From Allosediminivita sp964397775 (lineage in GTDB: Bacteria; Pseudomonadota; Alphaproteobacteria; Rhodobacterales; Rhodobacteraceae): a stretch of 19,033 nucleotides of DNA. The DNA is taken from the NCBI GenBank assembly GCA_964397775.1, contig CAYNKL010000076.1, positions 1 to 19,033 on the forward strand, read 5' to 3'. The notes beneath the pieces are model-generated. The model did not search any database. It saw only the letters and a program-made list of their open reading frames with translations, and was not told the origin of the DNA. The first letter of the stretch is position 1. Every line of letters begins with the position of its first letter. The position numbers and the translations under genes were made by a program. Below, piece by piece: positions 6,784 through 13,656 of the stretch.

Positions 6784-8502
6784 TCAGACCGGCAGACCCA
6801 CGACGAAGCGCGCGCCCAGCGGCTCGGAGGTGGCATCTGCTTCGGTAGGCCGGATGTTCTCGGCCCAGATCACGCCGCCGTGTGCCTCGACGATCTGCTT
6901 GGAGATGGCGAGGCCGAGGCCGGAGTTGTTGCCGAAATCGCTTTGCGGTCGCGAGGTGTAGAACCTCTTGAAGATCTTGCCAAGCGCCTCTTCGGGAATG
7001 CCGGGGCCTGTGTCCTCGACGACCACCAAGACGCGGTTGTCCCGGCGGCGGACCCAGACCCGGATCGCGTCGCCGTCCTCGCAGAAGGAGATGGCATTGG
7101 TGATCAGGTTCACGAAGACCTGTGCCAGCCGCGCCTCGAGCCCCGAGATGCGGATCTGGTCCTTGGGCAGGTCGGTGATGAAGTCGATCCCCTTGGCGTT
7201 GGCGTCCTCGCCCAGGAAATCCCCGATGTTGGAGAGCATGTCGAGCAGGTTGAATTCCTGCTCCTCTTCCTTGACCAGTTCGGAGTCGAGCCGCGAGGCG
7301 TTCGAGATGTCGCTGACAAGGCGGTCGAGCCGGCGCACGTCGTGTTCGATGACGTCGAGCAACTTATCGCGGTGTTCCTCCTTGCGGACCATGCGCAGGC
7401 TGCCGACGGCAGACCGCAGGCTTGCCAGCGGGTTCTTGATCTCGTGAGCGACGTCGGCGGCGAACTGTTCGTTGCTGTCGATGCGGTCGTAGAGCGCGCT
7501 GACCATGCCGCGGAGCGCGCCGGAGAGGCGGCCGATCTCGTCCGGCCGGGCGGTAAGGTCGGGGATGCGGATGCGCCCCGTGGCCATCTTGGAGCGGTTG
7601 CGCTGGCGGCCGATCTCGGCCGCATCGGCCAGGTCGGAAATCGGGTTGGCGATGGTCGAGGCGAGCACCAGGCTGAGACCGATGGAGACCAGCGTCCCGA
7701 TCACGAACATCTGCAGCACGCGTTCGCGTTCGGCGGTGACCGCGGCGTCGATCTCCTGCGCGGTGGAAACGACCGCCACGTGGCCGATGATGGCACCGTC
7801 GCGAACAATCGGGGAGATTGCGGTGAATTCTGTTCCGCCGCCGTTGCTCATGCCGGCCTCGACATAGGTAGCGGTGGGCTCGGTCTGCATGATCAGCCGG
7901 CGGAGACGATCCTCAAGCGGGATGTCCGGCGTATCGTCGAAGTAGTCGAACAGGCCGCGGGCCCAGCCCCAGACGGCGTCGAGCGCCTTGGCGATGACGG
8001 TCGGAGATCTTTCTTCCTCCCGCGTCTCGAGCGCTGGGGCGACATGTCCCGATTGCCCTGCGAGGAGGCGGAGTGCGCCATCGAAGACGAGTACCTCGTT
8101 GTTGGCAGAGAGGTCGAGACCGTCCAGGAGGGCGGCGGCGTCGGTCACGGCCAGAGGGTCGTTCGGGTCAGCCACGTCCCCGGTCGCCCGCGCCTCGAAG
8201 ACGTCGGCGATGAGTTCTACCTGCGCCTGGAGCGAATTGGCGTGCTGGATGGCCAGCGTATCGCGCGAGGAGTTGAGCCAGAGGATCCCGAGGACGAGGA
8301 CGTTCAGCGCGATCAGGTTGAACGTGATGATCTTGCGGGTCAGCGGCGAGCGGTTGAGCGACAGGAGGCCGCGACGCGCACGTGTATCGCGCATCTCCTG
8401 CTCGACCGTAGAGTCTGGGGCAACCCAGTCGTCCCCCAGCACGACATCGCCATCGCGCCGTTCGGCATCCTTCTTGCCGGAGAGCCGTTCGGCCAATGGC
8501 AT
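6784..8502 (-). CDS. chvG: ChvG-type membrane sensor histidine kinase
   Basis: A 572-aa inner-membrane sensor kinase. A hydrophilic N-terminal tail of about 55 residues precedes TM1 (about 58-78). A large periplasmic sensor region (about 80-260) comes next, then TM2 (about 262-284) and a HAMP linker. The H box is ADVAHEIKNPLASLR with phospho-acceptor His353. The ATP-binding domain has the N box (NLITNA, Asn469), the G1 box EDTGPGIP and the G2 box NNSGLGLAISKQIVEAHGG. The long cytoplasmic N-terminus, the full-length periplasmic domain and the position after a ChvI regulator and before hprK match ChvG/ExoS of Rhizobiales. There the kinase responds to acid and envelope conditions and is antagonised by periplasmic ExoR. 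No exoR is in view, so the signal here is inferred. The ATG lies three bases after the chvI stop. Confidence 0.93.
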   Translation of the reverse strand: MPLAERLSGKKDAERRDGDVVLGDDWVAPDSTVEQEMRDTRARRGLLSLNRSPLTRKIITFNLIALNVLVLGILWLNSSRDTLAIQHANSLQAQVELIADVFEARATGDVADPNDPLAVTDAAALLDGLDLSANNEVLVFDGALRLLAGQSGHVAPALETREEERSPTVIAKALDAVWGWARGLFDYFDDTPDIPLEDRLRRLIMQTEPTATYVEAGMSNGGGTEFTAISPIVRDGAIIGHVAVVSTAQEIDAAVTAERERVLQMFVIGTLVSIGLSLVLASTIANPISDLADAAEIGRQRNRSKMATGRIRIPDLTARPDEIGRLSGALRGMVSALYDRIDSNEQFAADVAHEIKNPLASLRSAVGSLRMVRKEEHRDKLLDVIEHDVRRLDRLVSDISNASRLDSELVKEEEQEFNLLDMLSNIGDFLGEDANAKGIDFITDLPKDQIRISGLEARLAQVFVNLITNAISFCEDGDAIRVWVRRRDNRVLVVVEDTGPGIPEEALGKIFKRFYTSRPQSDFGNNSGLGLAISKQIVEAHGGVIWAENIRPTEADATSEPLGARFVVGLPV

Positions 8503-8505
8503 CGT

Positions 8506-9207
8506 TTACTCTTCGTTGTAGCGGTATCCGATACCGTAGAGCGTCTCGATCGCGGAGAAGTCCGGATCGACACTGCGCATCTTCTTGCGCAGGCGCTTGA
8601 TGTGACTGTCGATGGTGCGATCGTCGACATAGACCTGATCGTCGTAGGCGACGTCCATGAGCTGGTCGCGCGACTTCACGAAGCCGGGGCGCTGTGCGAG
8701 TGCCTGCAGCAGCAGGAATTCGGTCACGGTCAGCGAGACGTCCATGTCCTTCCAGGTCACGGAGTGACGCAGCGGATCCATGGAGAGCGAGCCGCGCACC
8801 ATGAGCTTGGCTTCTTCGCTTTCGCCGGTGGCGTCGCCGGCGACGGCCTCCTGGCGGCGAAGCAGCGCGCGGATGCGCTCGACCAGGAGACGCTGGCTGA
8901 AGGGCTTCTTTACGTAGTCGTCGGCGCCCATGCGCAGGCCCAGGACCTCGTCGATCTCGTCATCCTTCGAGGTGAGGAAGATCACCGGCATCTTGGATTT
9001 CTGGCGGACGCGCTGAAGCAGATCCATGCCGTCCATCCGCGGCATCTTGATGTCGAAGACAGCCATGTCGGGCATCTGCTTGTTGAACGCATCGAGTGCC
9101 GCCTGACCGTCGTGATAGGTTTCGACTTCGAAGCCCTCGGCCTCAAGCGTCATCGAAACGGAGGTCAGGATGTTTCGATCATCGTCCACAAGGGCGATCT
9201 TGGACAT
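8506..9207 (-). CDS. chvI: ChvI-type OmpR-family response regulator
   Basis: A 233-aa response regulator. The receiver domain (about 1-120) has the acidic pocket DDD at 8-10, phospho-acceptor Asp52 in VFDIKMPRMDG, a conserved Thr/Ser in FLTSKDD, and Lys in YVKKPF. The C-terminal OmpR-type winged helix (about 135-233) contains SLTVTEFLLLQALAQRPG, the recognition helix region VDDRTIDSHIKRLRKKM and the wing YGIGYRYNEE. It is the cognate partner of the ChvG kinase three bases downstream. In Agrobacterium and Sinorhizobium ChvI controls envelope, exopolysaccharide and acid-response genes, and the neighbouring pckA is acid-induced. The ATG at 9207 follows AAGGAAC at proper spacing and gives the normal MSKIALVDDD N-terminus. 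An upstream in-frame ATG (9309) would add an unrelated leader. Confidence 0.94.
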   Translation of the reverse strand: MSKIALVDDDRNILTSVSMTLEAEGFEVETYHDGQAALDAFNKQMPDMAVFDIKMPRMDGMDLLQRVRQKSKMPVIFLTSKDDEIDEVLGLRMGADDYVKKPFSQRLLVERIRALLRRQEAVAGDATGESEEAKLMVRGSLSMDPLRHSVTWKDMDVSLTVTEFLLLQALAQRPGFVKSRDQLMDVAYDDQVYVDDRTIDSHIKRLRKKMRSVDPDFSAIETLYGIGYRYNEE

Positions 9208-9548
9208 GGTTTGTTCCTTAGTAGCTGCTCTGTTGCCAAGCTTTTTCAACAGTATGCGGGACTTCCACCCTTGCAACAATCCCAAACAGCGAATCAGCCC
9301 CACGGGCAAGAGGCATGAGAGTACAAAATCGTAGAGGTTTGACTAATTTGCACACCCCGTGTCGGCATGTTGCCGCGATGGTATCGCTAAAGGTGATTTG
9401 GTTGCGCTAACTCCATGCCAACGTCCTGTTCATGCCGGAAAGCCCCGTGGTAGATCCATCGGGTGCGGAGATTTCGGCCGTGCGAAGGGCATGGAGGATG
9501 CCCGGGAAGGACACGCGCGGCATCGCCGCGGCGACAGGAGCAAAGCAG
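9208..9548. promoter_or_regulatory. Divergent control region between chvI and pckA (341 bases, no gene)
   Basis: No credible gene is seen here; the frame that reads into pckA from 9432 is only an in-frame leader. Candidate elements: TTGAAA for the chvI side (complement of 9244-9249) without a convincing -10; TTGACT at 9339-9344 on the plus strand, also without a good -10; and two CGCTAA-containing direct repeats at 9381-9390 and 9401-9410 (GTATCGCTAA and GTTGCGCTAA), exactly 20 bases apart. Both operons must be controlled from here. The long distance to pckA implies a 5' leader or a start site I cannot place. Confidence 0.5.
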
Positions 9549-11147
9549 ATGACATTTGGACGGGTGAACCCGGAATTCCGGCTCGAAGATCAGGGAATCG
9601 AGGGGCTTGGCAATGTCTATTACAACCTCATGGAGCCGGCGCTGATCGAGGCGGCCCTCAAGCGCGGCGAGGGAACGCTCGGCAAGGGCGGTGCCTTTCT
9701 TGTCACCACGGGCAAGTTTACCGGCCGTTCGCCTTCGGACAAGTTCGTGGTCCGCACCCCGGCTGTCGAAGACACGATCTGGTGGGAAAACAACAAGCCG
9801 ATGGATCCGGCCGGGTTCGACGCGCTTCATGCCGACATGCTCGAGCACATGAAGGGCGGCGACTACTATGTGCAGGACCTTGTCGGTGGCGCCGATCCCG
9901 CCAACGCGATCGACGTGCGCGTGATCTCGGAACTGGCCTGGCACAGCCTTTTCATCCGCCACATGCTGCGGCGTCCCGACCGCGAGGATCTCGACAGCTT
10001 CGAGGCGGATTTCACCATCATCAACTGCCCGACCTTCAAGGCCGACCCCGCAAAGCACGGCTGCAAGAGCGAGACGGTGATCGCGCTGAACTTCGAAAAG
10101 AAGCTCATCCTTATCGCGAACACCGAGTACGCCGGCGAGAACAAGAAATCCGTCTTCACGCTGCTGAACTACATCCTGCCCGGCAAGGGCATCATGGCGA
10201 TGCACTGTTCGGCCAACCACGCGCCGGGCAACCCGGTCGACACGGCGATCTTTTTCGGGCTTTCGGGCACCGGCAAGACGACGCTTTCGGCAGATCCCGA
10301 CCGCGTTCTGATCGGCGACGACGAACACGGCTGGTCGGACCGCGGTACCTTCAACTTCGAGGGGGTGTTTTACTCCAAGACCATCTTTTTTAATGATACG
10401 GCGACCACCGAGATCTACACCACGACCGAGATGTTCGGCACCGTGGTGGAGAACATGGTCTTCGATCCCGAGACCTTCGATCTCGACTTCGAGGACGACA
10501 GCCTCACGGCGAACATGCGCTGCGCCTACCCGCTGAACTACATCTCGAACGCGTCGAAGACGGCGCTGGGCGGGCATCCGAAGAACATCATCATGCTGAC
10601 CTGCGACGCGTTTGGTGTTCTTCCCCCGATCGCGCGGCTGACCCCGGCGCAGGCGATGTATCACTTCCTCTCGGGCTTCACCGCCAAGGTCGCGGGCACC
10701 GAGCGTGGCGTGACCGAGCCCGAGCCGACCTTTTCGACCTGTTTCGGCGCCCCCTTCATGCCGCGCCGCCCCGAGGTCTACGGCAACCTGCTGCGCGACA
10801 AGATCGCCAAGCATGGCGCGACCTGCTGGCTGGTGAACACAGGCTGGACCGGCGGCGCCTATGGCGCGGGCTCGCGGATGCCGATCAAGGCGACTCGCTC
10901 GCTGCTGCATGCCGCGCTGGACGGTTCGCTGGCCGATGCCGAGTTCCGCAAGGACCCGAACTTCGGGTTCGAGGTGCCGGTTTCGGTCGAGGGCGTGCCC
11001 GAGCTGCTGCTCGATCCGCGCAAGACCTGGGACGACAAGGCGGCCTACGACGCGCAGGCGGAGAAGCTGGTGCAGATGTTCGCGGACAACTTCGAGCAGT
11101 ACGTTCCCTACATCGACGACGACGTGAAGGCCGTCGCCATCGGATGA
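9549..11147 (+). CDS. pckA: Phosphoenolpyruvate carboxykinase (ATP), sequence locally corrupted
   Basis: This enzyme converts oxaloacetate and ATP to PEP, ADP and CO2, the first committed step of gluconeogenesis. The 532-aa length is normal. Recognisable features: GKFTGRSPSDKF (Arg of the substrate site), NYILPGKGIMAMHCSAN, the kinase P-loop GLSGTGKTTLS near 240, IGDDEHGWSD, and the C-terminal TGWTGGAYGAGSRMPIKATR. The ATG at 9549 follows AGGAGC and gives the standard MTFGRVNPEF; the upstream in-frame extension is ignored. Oddity: where relatives read about FNFEGGCYAK..RLS..AEPEIYATTEMFG, this gene reads FNFEGVFYSKTIFFNDTATTEIYTTTEMFG. Residues 282-290 plus two bases of codon 291 are the Illumina P5 oligonucleotide (10392-10420). 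This is an assembly artefact, not divergence. Frame and length are kept. It is divergent from chvI, as in rhizobia. Confidence 0.95.
   Translation: MTFGRVNPEFRLEDQGIEGLGNVYYNLMEPALIEAALKRGEGTLGKGGAFLVTTGKFTGRSPSDKFVVRTPAVEDTIWWENNKPMDPAGFDALHADMLEHMKGGDYYVQDLVGGADPANAIDVRVISELAWHSLFIRHMLRRPDREDLDSFEADFTIINCPTFKADPAKHGCKSETVIALNFEKKLILIANTEYAGENKKSVFTLLNYILPGKGIMAMHCSANHAPGNPVDTAIFFGLSGTGKTTLSADPDRVLIGDDEHGWSDRGTFNFEGVFYSKTIFFNDTATTEIYTTTEMFGTVVENMVFDPETFDLDFEDDSLTANMRCAYPLNYISNASKTALGGHPKNIIMLTCDAFGVLPPIARLTPAQAMYHFLSGFTAKVAGTERGVTEPEPTFSTCFGAPFMPRRPEVYGNLLRDKIAKHGATCWLVNTGWTGGAYGAGSRMPIKATRSLLHAALDGSLADAEFRKDPNFGFEVPVSVEGVPELLLDPRKTWDDKAAYDAQAEKLVQMFADNFEQYVPYIDDDVKAVAIG
10386..10420 (+). 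other. Embedded Illumina P5 adapter sequence with T6 spacer (artefact)
   Basis: Bases 10392-10420 run AATGATACGG, CGACCACCGA, GATCTACAC. From memory this is an exact match to the full 29-base Illumina P5 oligo. It is preceded by six T (10386-10391), as in the flow-cell oligo's T spacer. The translation FFNDTATTEIYT is a contaminant peptide I recognise from public protein databases. The adapter's last bases, GAGATCTAC, coincide with the genuine codons for the conserved Glu-Ile-Tyr. That suggests a mispriming or adapter-junction read that the assembler accepted. Confidence 0.97.
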
Positions 11148-11680
11148 GACGACTGGCGCTGATCGCCGCGCTTTGGGCCGTCCCGGGTTTCGCCCAGGAC
11201 GGCCCTTCCTTCGTCGTGGCCCCCGCGGATCTGCTCGAATACGGCGTGATCTGCGACGTGGACATCGAGGGGCAGCAGCCTGCCCCCGATACCGAGAGCG
11301 GAAGCCTCAACATCATCGGGGAGGCCGAAGGGGTGGACGTGGTCACGCGGCTTGTCCCGGCGGAACTGGGGCTGACCTTCGGGGTGCGCCTTGGCATGGA
11401 AGAAGGCGCGGTGCCGCTGGCGGGCCGCGTCGTCGTCGAGCACCCGCCGCTGGGCCCCTCGGGGGTCACCCGCGAAAGCTGGTCGGCCGAGCTTCTGCCG
11501 GGCGGGGCGCTGGTCAGCCTCTATTCCTTCGAGGCCGCGCATGAACTGGTGACGGGGCGCTGGATCTTCCGCTTCGAGGCGGGTGGCGAGGTTCTGTCAG
11601 AGCAGCATTTCGATGTGGTCGATGCTGCCGCGGTGCCCGCGGTGATGGACGCCTGCTTCGATGGTGTCCCCATAAGTTGA
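11144..11680 (+). CDS. Secreted DUF3859 domain protein, 178 aa
   Basis: The protein has a clear signal peptide (MRRLALIAALWAVPGFAQ, cleavage likely after Ala17) and a mature region resembling DUF3859. It begins ADLLEYGVICDV and continues with TRLVPAELGLTFGVR, VVVEHPPLGPSGVTRESW and LYSFEAAHELVTGRWIFRFE. It is predicted periplasmic, with two cysteines in the mature part (one in the first strand, one near the C-terminus) that could form a disulfide. Function is unknown; the all-beta look suggests a small binding domain. The ATG overlaps the pckA stop by four bases (ATGA), so the two are translationally coupled and probably cotranscribed. The final residues, GVPIS, abut a strong RNA fold that begins at the stop codon. 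Why a secreted protein is coupled to pckA is not evident. Confidence 0.82.
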   Translation: MRRLALIAALWAVPGFAQDGPSFVVAPADLLEYGVICDVDIEGQQPAPDTESGSLNIIGEAEGVDVVTRLVPAELGLTFGVRLGMEEGAVPLAGRVVVEHPPLGPSGVTRESWSAELLPGGALVSLYSFEAAHELVTGRWIFRFEAGGEVLSEQHFDVVDAAAVPAVMDACFDGVPIS

Positions 11681-11745
11681 CGCAATAAATGGGTGAGTCG
11701 CCCACTTGTGGATGGTCTTGCAAGGCTGTCCACAACTTATTGCGT
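11680..11745 (+). other. Candidate structured RNA: compact three-way junction
   Basis: Read as plus-strand RNA, this stretch closes with P1 (ACGCAATAA 11680-11688 with TTATTGCGT 11737-11745, 9 bp, perfect). Inside are P2 (11690-11694 with 11700-11704, 5 bp, loop GAGTC) and P3 (11706-11718 with 11723-11735, 13 bp including three G-U pairs, loop TGCA). Only three bases (11689, 11705, 11736) separate the helices. The G-U pairs favour plus-strand RNA. A further small hairpin GCGAA-TAT-TTCGC (11751-11763) followed by TTTACACTTAT could end the transcript. The remaining intergenic stretch to ybjN (11764-11894) shows no clear gene or promoter. It may be a 3'-UTR element or terminator of pckA-DUF3859, or a leader of ybjN. 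Confidence 0.4.
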
Positions 11746-11894
11746 GTGTCGCGAATATTTCGCTTTACACTTATACGAGGGGGCGGGCACCATATCTCGT
11801 GAGGGGCGGATGATCCGTCACCACCCTCAGAGCAGGCACCTAGTGTTTGGGGCGCTGCGCGCTTCGGACGCTATCACAACAAAGAGGTGGCGCC

Positions 11895-12395
11895 ATGGCC
11901 CTGTCCGAGCAGTTTCTGACCGACGACCTTCATCCCATCGACATGGTGGAGCATCTGGCCGAAACCCATGACTGGGATTTCGACCGTATCGGCGACGATC
12001 AGATCGCGATGGCCGTGGAAGGCCAGTGGCGCACCTATTCCGTGACGCTTGCCTGGTCGCCCATGGATGAAACCCTGCGGCTGATCTGTACCTTCGAGAT
12101 GGAGCCGCCCGAGGAGCGTCTTCCGGCGCTCTGGGAAGGGCTGAATGCGGTGAACGACCAGTGCTGGGCCGGGGCCTTCAGCTACTGGGACGAACCCAAG
12201 CTCATGGTGTTCAAGTACGGGCTGCTGCTTGCCGGTGGCCAGATGGCCTGCGCCGAGCAGATCAACACCATGATCTCGACAGCGGTGCTGGCGTCCGAGC
12301 GTTACTACCCGGCCTTCCAGCTTATGGTCTACACCGACCGCTCCGCTTCCGACGCGCTGCAGGTCGCAATTGCCGAGGCCTACGGGCACGCCTGA
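11895..12395 (+). CDS. YbjN domain-containing protein, 166 aa
   Basis: A cytoplasmic, acidic protein of the YbjN/T3SS-chaperone-like fold family. It has the characteristic order of an N-terminal helix (PIDMVEHLAETHDWDFDRIGDDQIAMAVEGQWRTYSVTLAW), central strands (ETLRLICTFEMEPPEERLPALWEGLNAVNDQCWAGAFSYW) and C-terminal helices (GGQMACAEQINTMISTAVLASERYYPAFQLMVY). No signal peptide or membrane segment is present. The E. coli YbjN is a poorly understood regulator affecting motility and stress; the Rhodobacterales member has no defined role. The ATG at 11895 is preceded by GAGGTGG at good spacing. An in-frame ATG at 11847 would add 16 residues without homology. It is followed 114 bases later by proC on the same strand, a neighbour pairing I believe is common in this order. 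Confidence 0.85.
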   Translation: MALSEQFLTDDLHPIDMVEHLAETHDWDFDRIGDDQIAMAVEGQWRTYSVTLAWSPMDETLRLICTFEMEPPEERLPALWEGLNAVNDQCWAGAFSYWDEPKLMVFKYGLLLAGGQMACAEQINTMISTAVLASERYYPAFQLMVYTDRSASDALQVAIAEAYGHA

Positions 12396-12509
12396 CACCT
12401 CGCCTGTCCCGAGCACGCTCTTGCATCGCCCGCCGCGGCGCGGCAACAAGGGCGGATGGGCGGGGCCCACCGGTTCCCGCCCGGCATATTTGGCGAGCAG
12501 GGGGCGTTG

Positions 12510-13325
12510 ATGCAGGAAACCGATATTGCACGTCGGGGGCTGGTCTTGCTGGGTTGCGGCAAGATGGGATCCGCGATGCTGGAGGGGTGGCTGGCGCGAG
12601 GTCTCCCGCCGTCCTCGGTCCATGTGATCGACCCGTCCCCGTCGGACTGGCTGCAGGGCACGGGCGTGAATCTCAACGGGGAAACGCCCGCCGATCCTGC
12701 GTTGGTGCTGGTCGCCGTGAAGCCCCAGATGATGAGCGATGCGCTGCCGCAGCTTCAGCCCGCTGCCGGTGGGCCGACGCTGTTCGTGTCGGTGGCCGCA
12801 GGCGTGTCGTTGCAGCGCTACGAGGTGATGCTGGGCGCCGCGACGCCGATCATCCGCGCGATGCCCAACACGCCCGCTGCCGTTGGCAAAGGTATCACCG
12901 CAATCGCGGGCAACGCGCAGGTGACCGAAAAGCACCTTCAGACCGCCGAGGATCTGCTGTCCGCCGTGGGCGAGGTCGTGCGGCTTGAGGACGAGACGCA
13001 GATGGACGCGGTGACGGGCATCAGCGGGTCGGGGCCGGCCTATGTCTTTCACATGATCGAAGCCATGGCTGCCGCGGGCGAGGCCGAGGGGCTGACCCCG
13101 GATCTGGCGCTTGCCCTGGCGCGGGCCACAGTGGCAGGCGCGGGCGCGCTGGCCCAGGAAAGCGGCGAGGACCCAGGGCAGCTGCGCAAGAACGTGACCT
13201 CGCCCAACGGGACGACACAGGCAGGGCTCGAGGTGCTGATGAAGGACGAGGGGGGCCTCAGCCAGCTTATCCGCGAGACGGTGCATGCCGCCGCCGAACG
13301 GTCGCGGGAACTGGGTCGTGGCTGA
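12510..13325 (+). CDS. proC: Pyrroline-5-carboxylate reductase
   Basis: This enzyme catalyses the last step of proline biosynthesis, the NAD(P)H-dependent reduction of 1-pyrroline-5-carboxylate to L-proline. The 271-aa product has the Rossmann motif LLGCGKMGSAMLEGWL at residues 13-28, the substrate-region block IIRAMPNTPAAVGKGITAI, VTGISGSGPAYVFHMIEAM in the dimerisation domain, and the C-terminal P5CR signature LRKNVTSPNGTTQAGLEVL. The ATG at 12510 gives the expected N-terminus with a GAGCAGGGGG purine run upstream. A longer ATG at 12456 adds only a non-homologous leader. The gene ends overlapping the GTG start of csaA by eight bases, which suggests cotranscription of proC, csaA and the following dehydrogenase gene. 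Cytoplasmic. Confidence 0.96.
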   Translation: MQETDIARRGLVLLGCGKMGSAMLEGWLARGLPPSSVHVIDPSPSDWLQGTGVNLNGETPADPALVLVAVKPQMMSDALPQLQPAAGGPTLFVSVAAGVSLQRYEVMLGAATPIIRAMPNTPAAVGKGITAIAGNAQVTEKHLQTAEDLLSAVGEVVRLEDETQMDAVTGISGSGPAYVFHMIEAMAAAGEAEGLTPDLALALARATVAGAGALAQESGEDPGQLRKNVTSPNGTTQAGLEVLMKDEGGLSQLIRETVHAAAERSRELGRG

Positions 13326-13656
13326 GATCAGTTTCGACGACTTCATGGCCGTGGACATCCGGGCGGGCACTGTCCTTCGGGCCGAGCCCTTCCCCGAGGC
13401 GCGCAAGCCGGCGATCAAGCTCTGGATCGATTTCGGCAGCGAGATCGGCGAGAAGAAGAGTTCAGCCCAGATCACCGCGCACTATGCGCCCGAGGACCTG
13501 GTCGGCACGCAGGTCATGGCGGTGGTGAACTTTCCGCCACGCCAGATCGGGCCCTTCATGTCCGAGGTTCTGGTGCTGGGCGTGCATGACGCCGACGGCG
13601 GCGTGGTGCTGGTGACGCCGGACAAGGCTGTGCCAGACGGCGGGCGGCTGTCGTGA
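13318..13656 (+). CDS. csaA: CsaA-type tRNA-binding domain protein
   Basis: A 112-aa stand-alone tRNA-binding (OB-fold) domain matching CsaA in length and motifs: FMAVDIRAGTVLRAEPFPEARKPAIKLWIDFG, then GEKKSSAQIT, VMAVVNFPPRQIGPFMSEVLVLG and the C-terminal VVLVTPDKAVPDGGRL. CsaA of Bacillus is described as an export-related chaperone; the domain is shared with the C-terminus of MetRS and binds tRNA. The in vivo role in alphaproteobacteria is unclear. I take the GTG at 13318 as start. It overlaps proC by eight bases and yields the family's N-terminus (VAEISFDDFM). An ATG at 13285 would add residues that merely read through proC in another frame. The stop overlaps the next gene's GTG by four bases (GTGA). 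Confidence 0.9.
   Translation: MAEISFDDFMAVDIRAGTVLRAEPFPEARKPAIKLWIDFGSEIGEKKSSAQITAHYAPEDLVGTQVMAVVNFPPRQIGPFMSEVLVLGVHDADGGVVLVTPDKAVPDGGRLS

Noticed and set aside
6760..9318. An 852-codon plus-strand open frame opposite chvG-chvI
   Set aside because: It lies wholly antisense to two clearly recognised genes with intact motifs. Its translation has no recognisable domain and low-complexity Val/Asp/Gly/His composition typical of GC-rich shadow frames.
10380..10425. A genuinely divergent PEP carboxykinase active-site variant or small insertion
   Set aside because: The string equals a sequencing oligo with its T spacer, while both flanks of the protein are highly conserved. Artefact is far more likely than biology.
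9387..10910. A 507-codon minus-strand open frame opposite pckA
   Set aside because: Antisense to a fully recognised gene, no domain, shadow composition.
11706..11735. Two inverted DnaA-box-like sites (TTGTGGA and TCCACAA), a possible origin
   Set aside because: Each deviates from the DnaA box, there are only two, and no replication gene is nearby. They are better explained as the two arms of an RNA stem.
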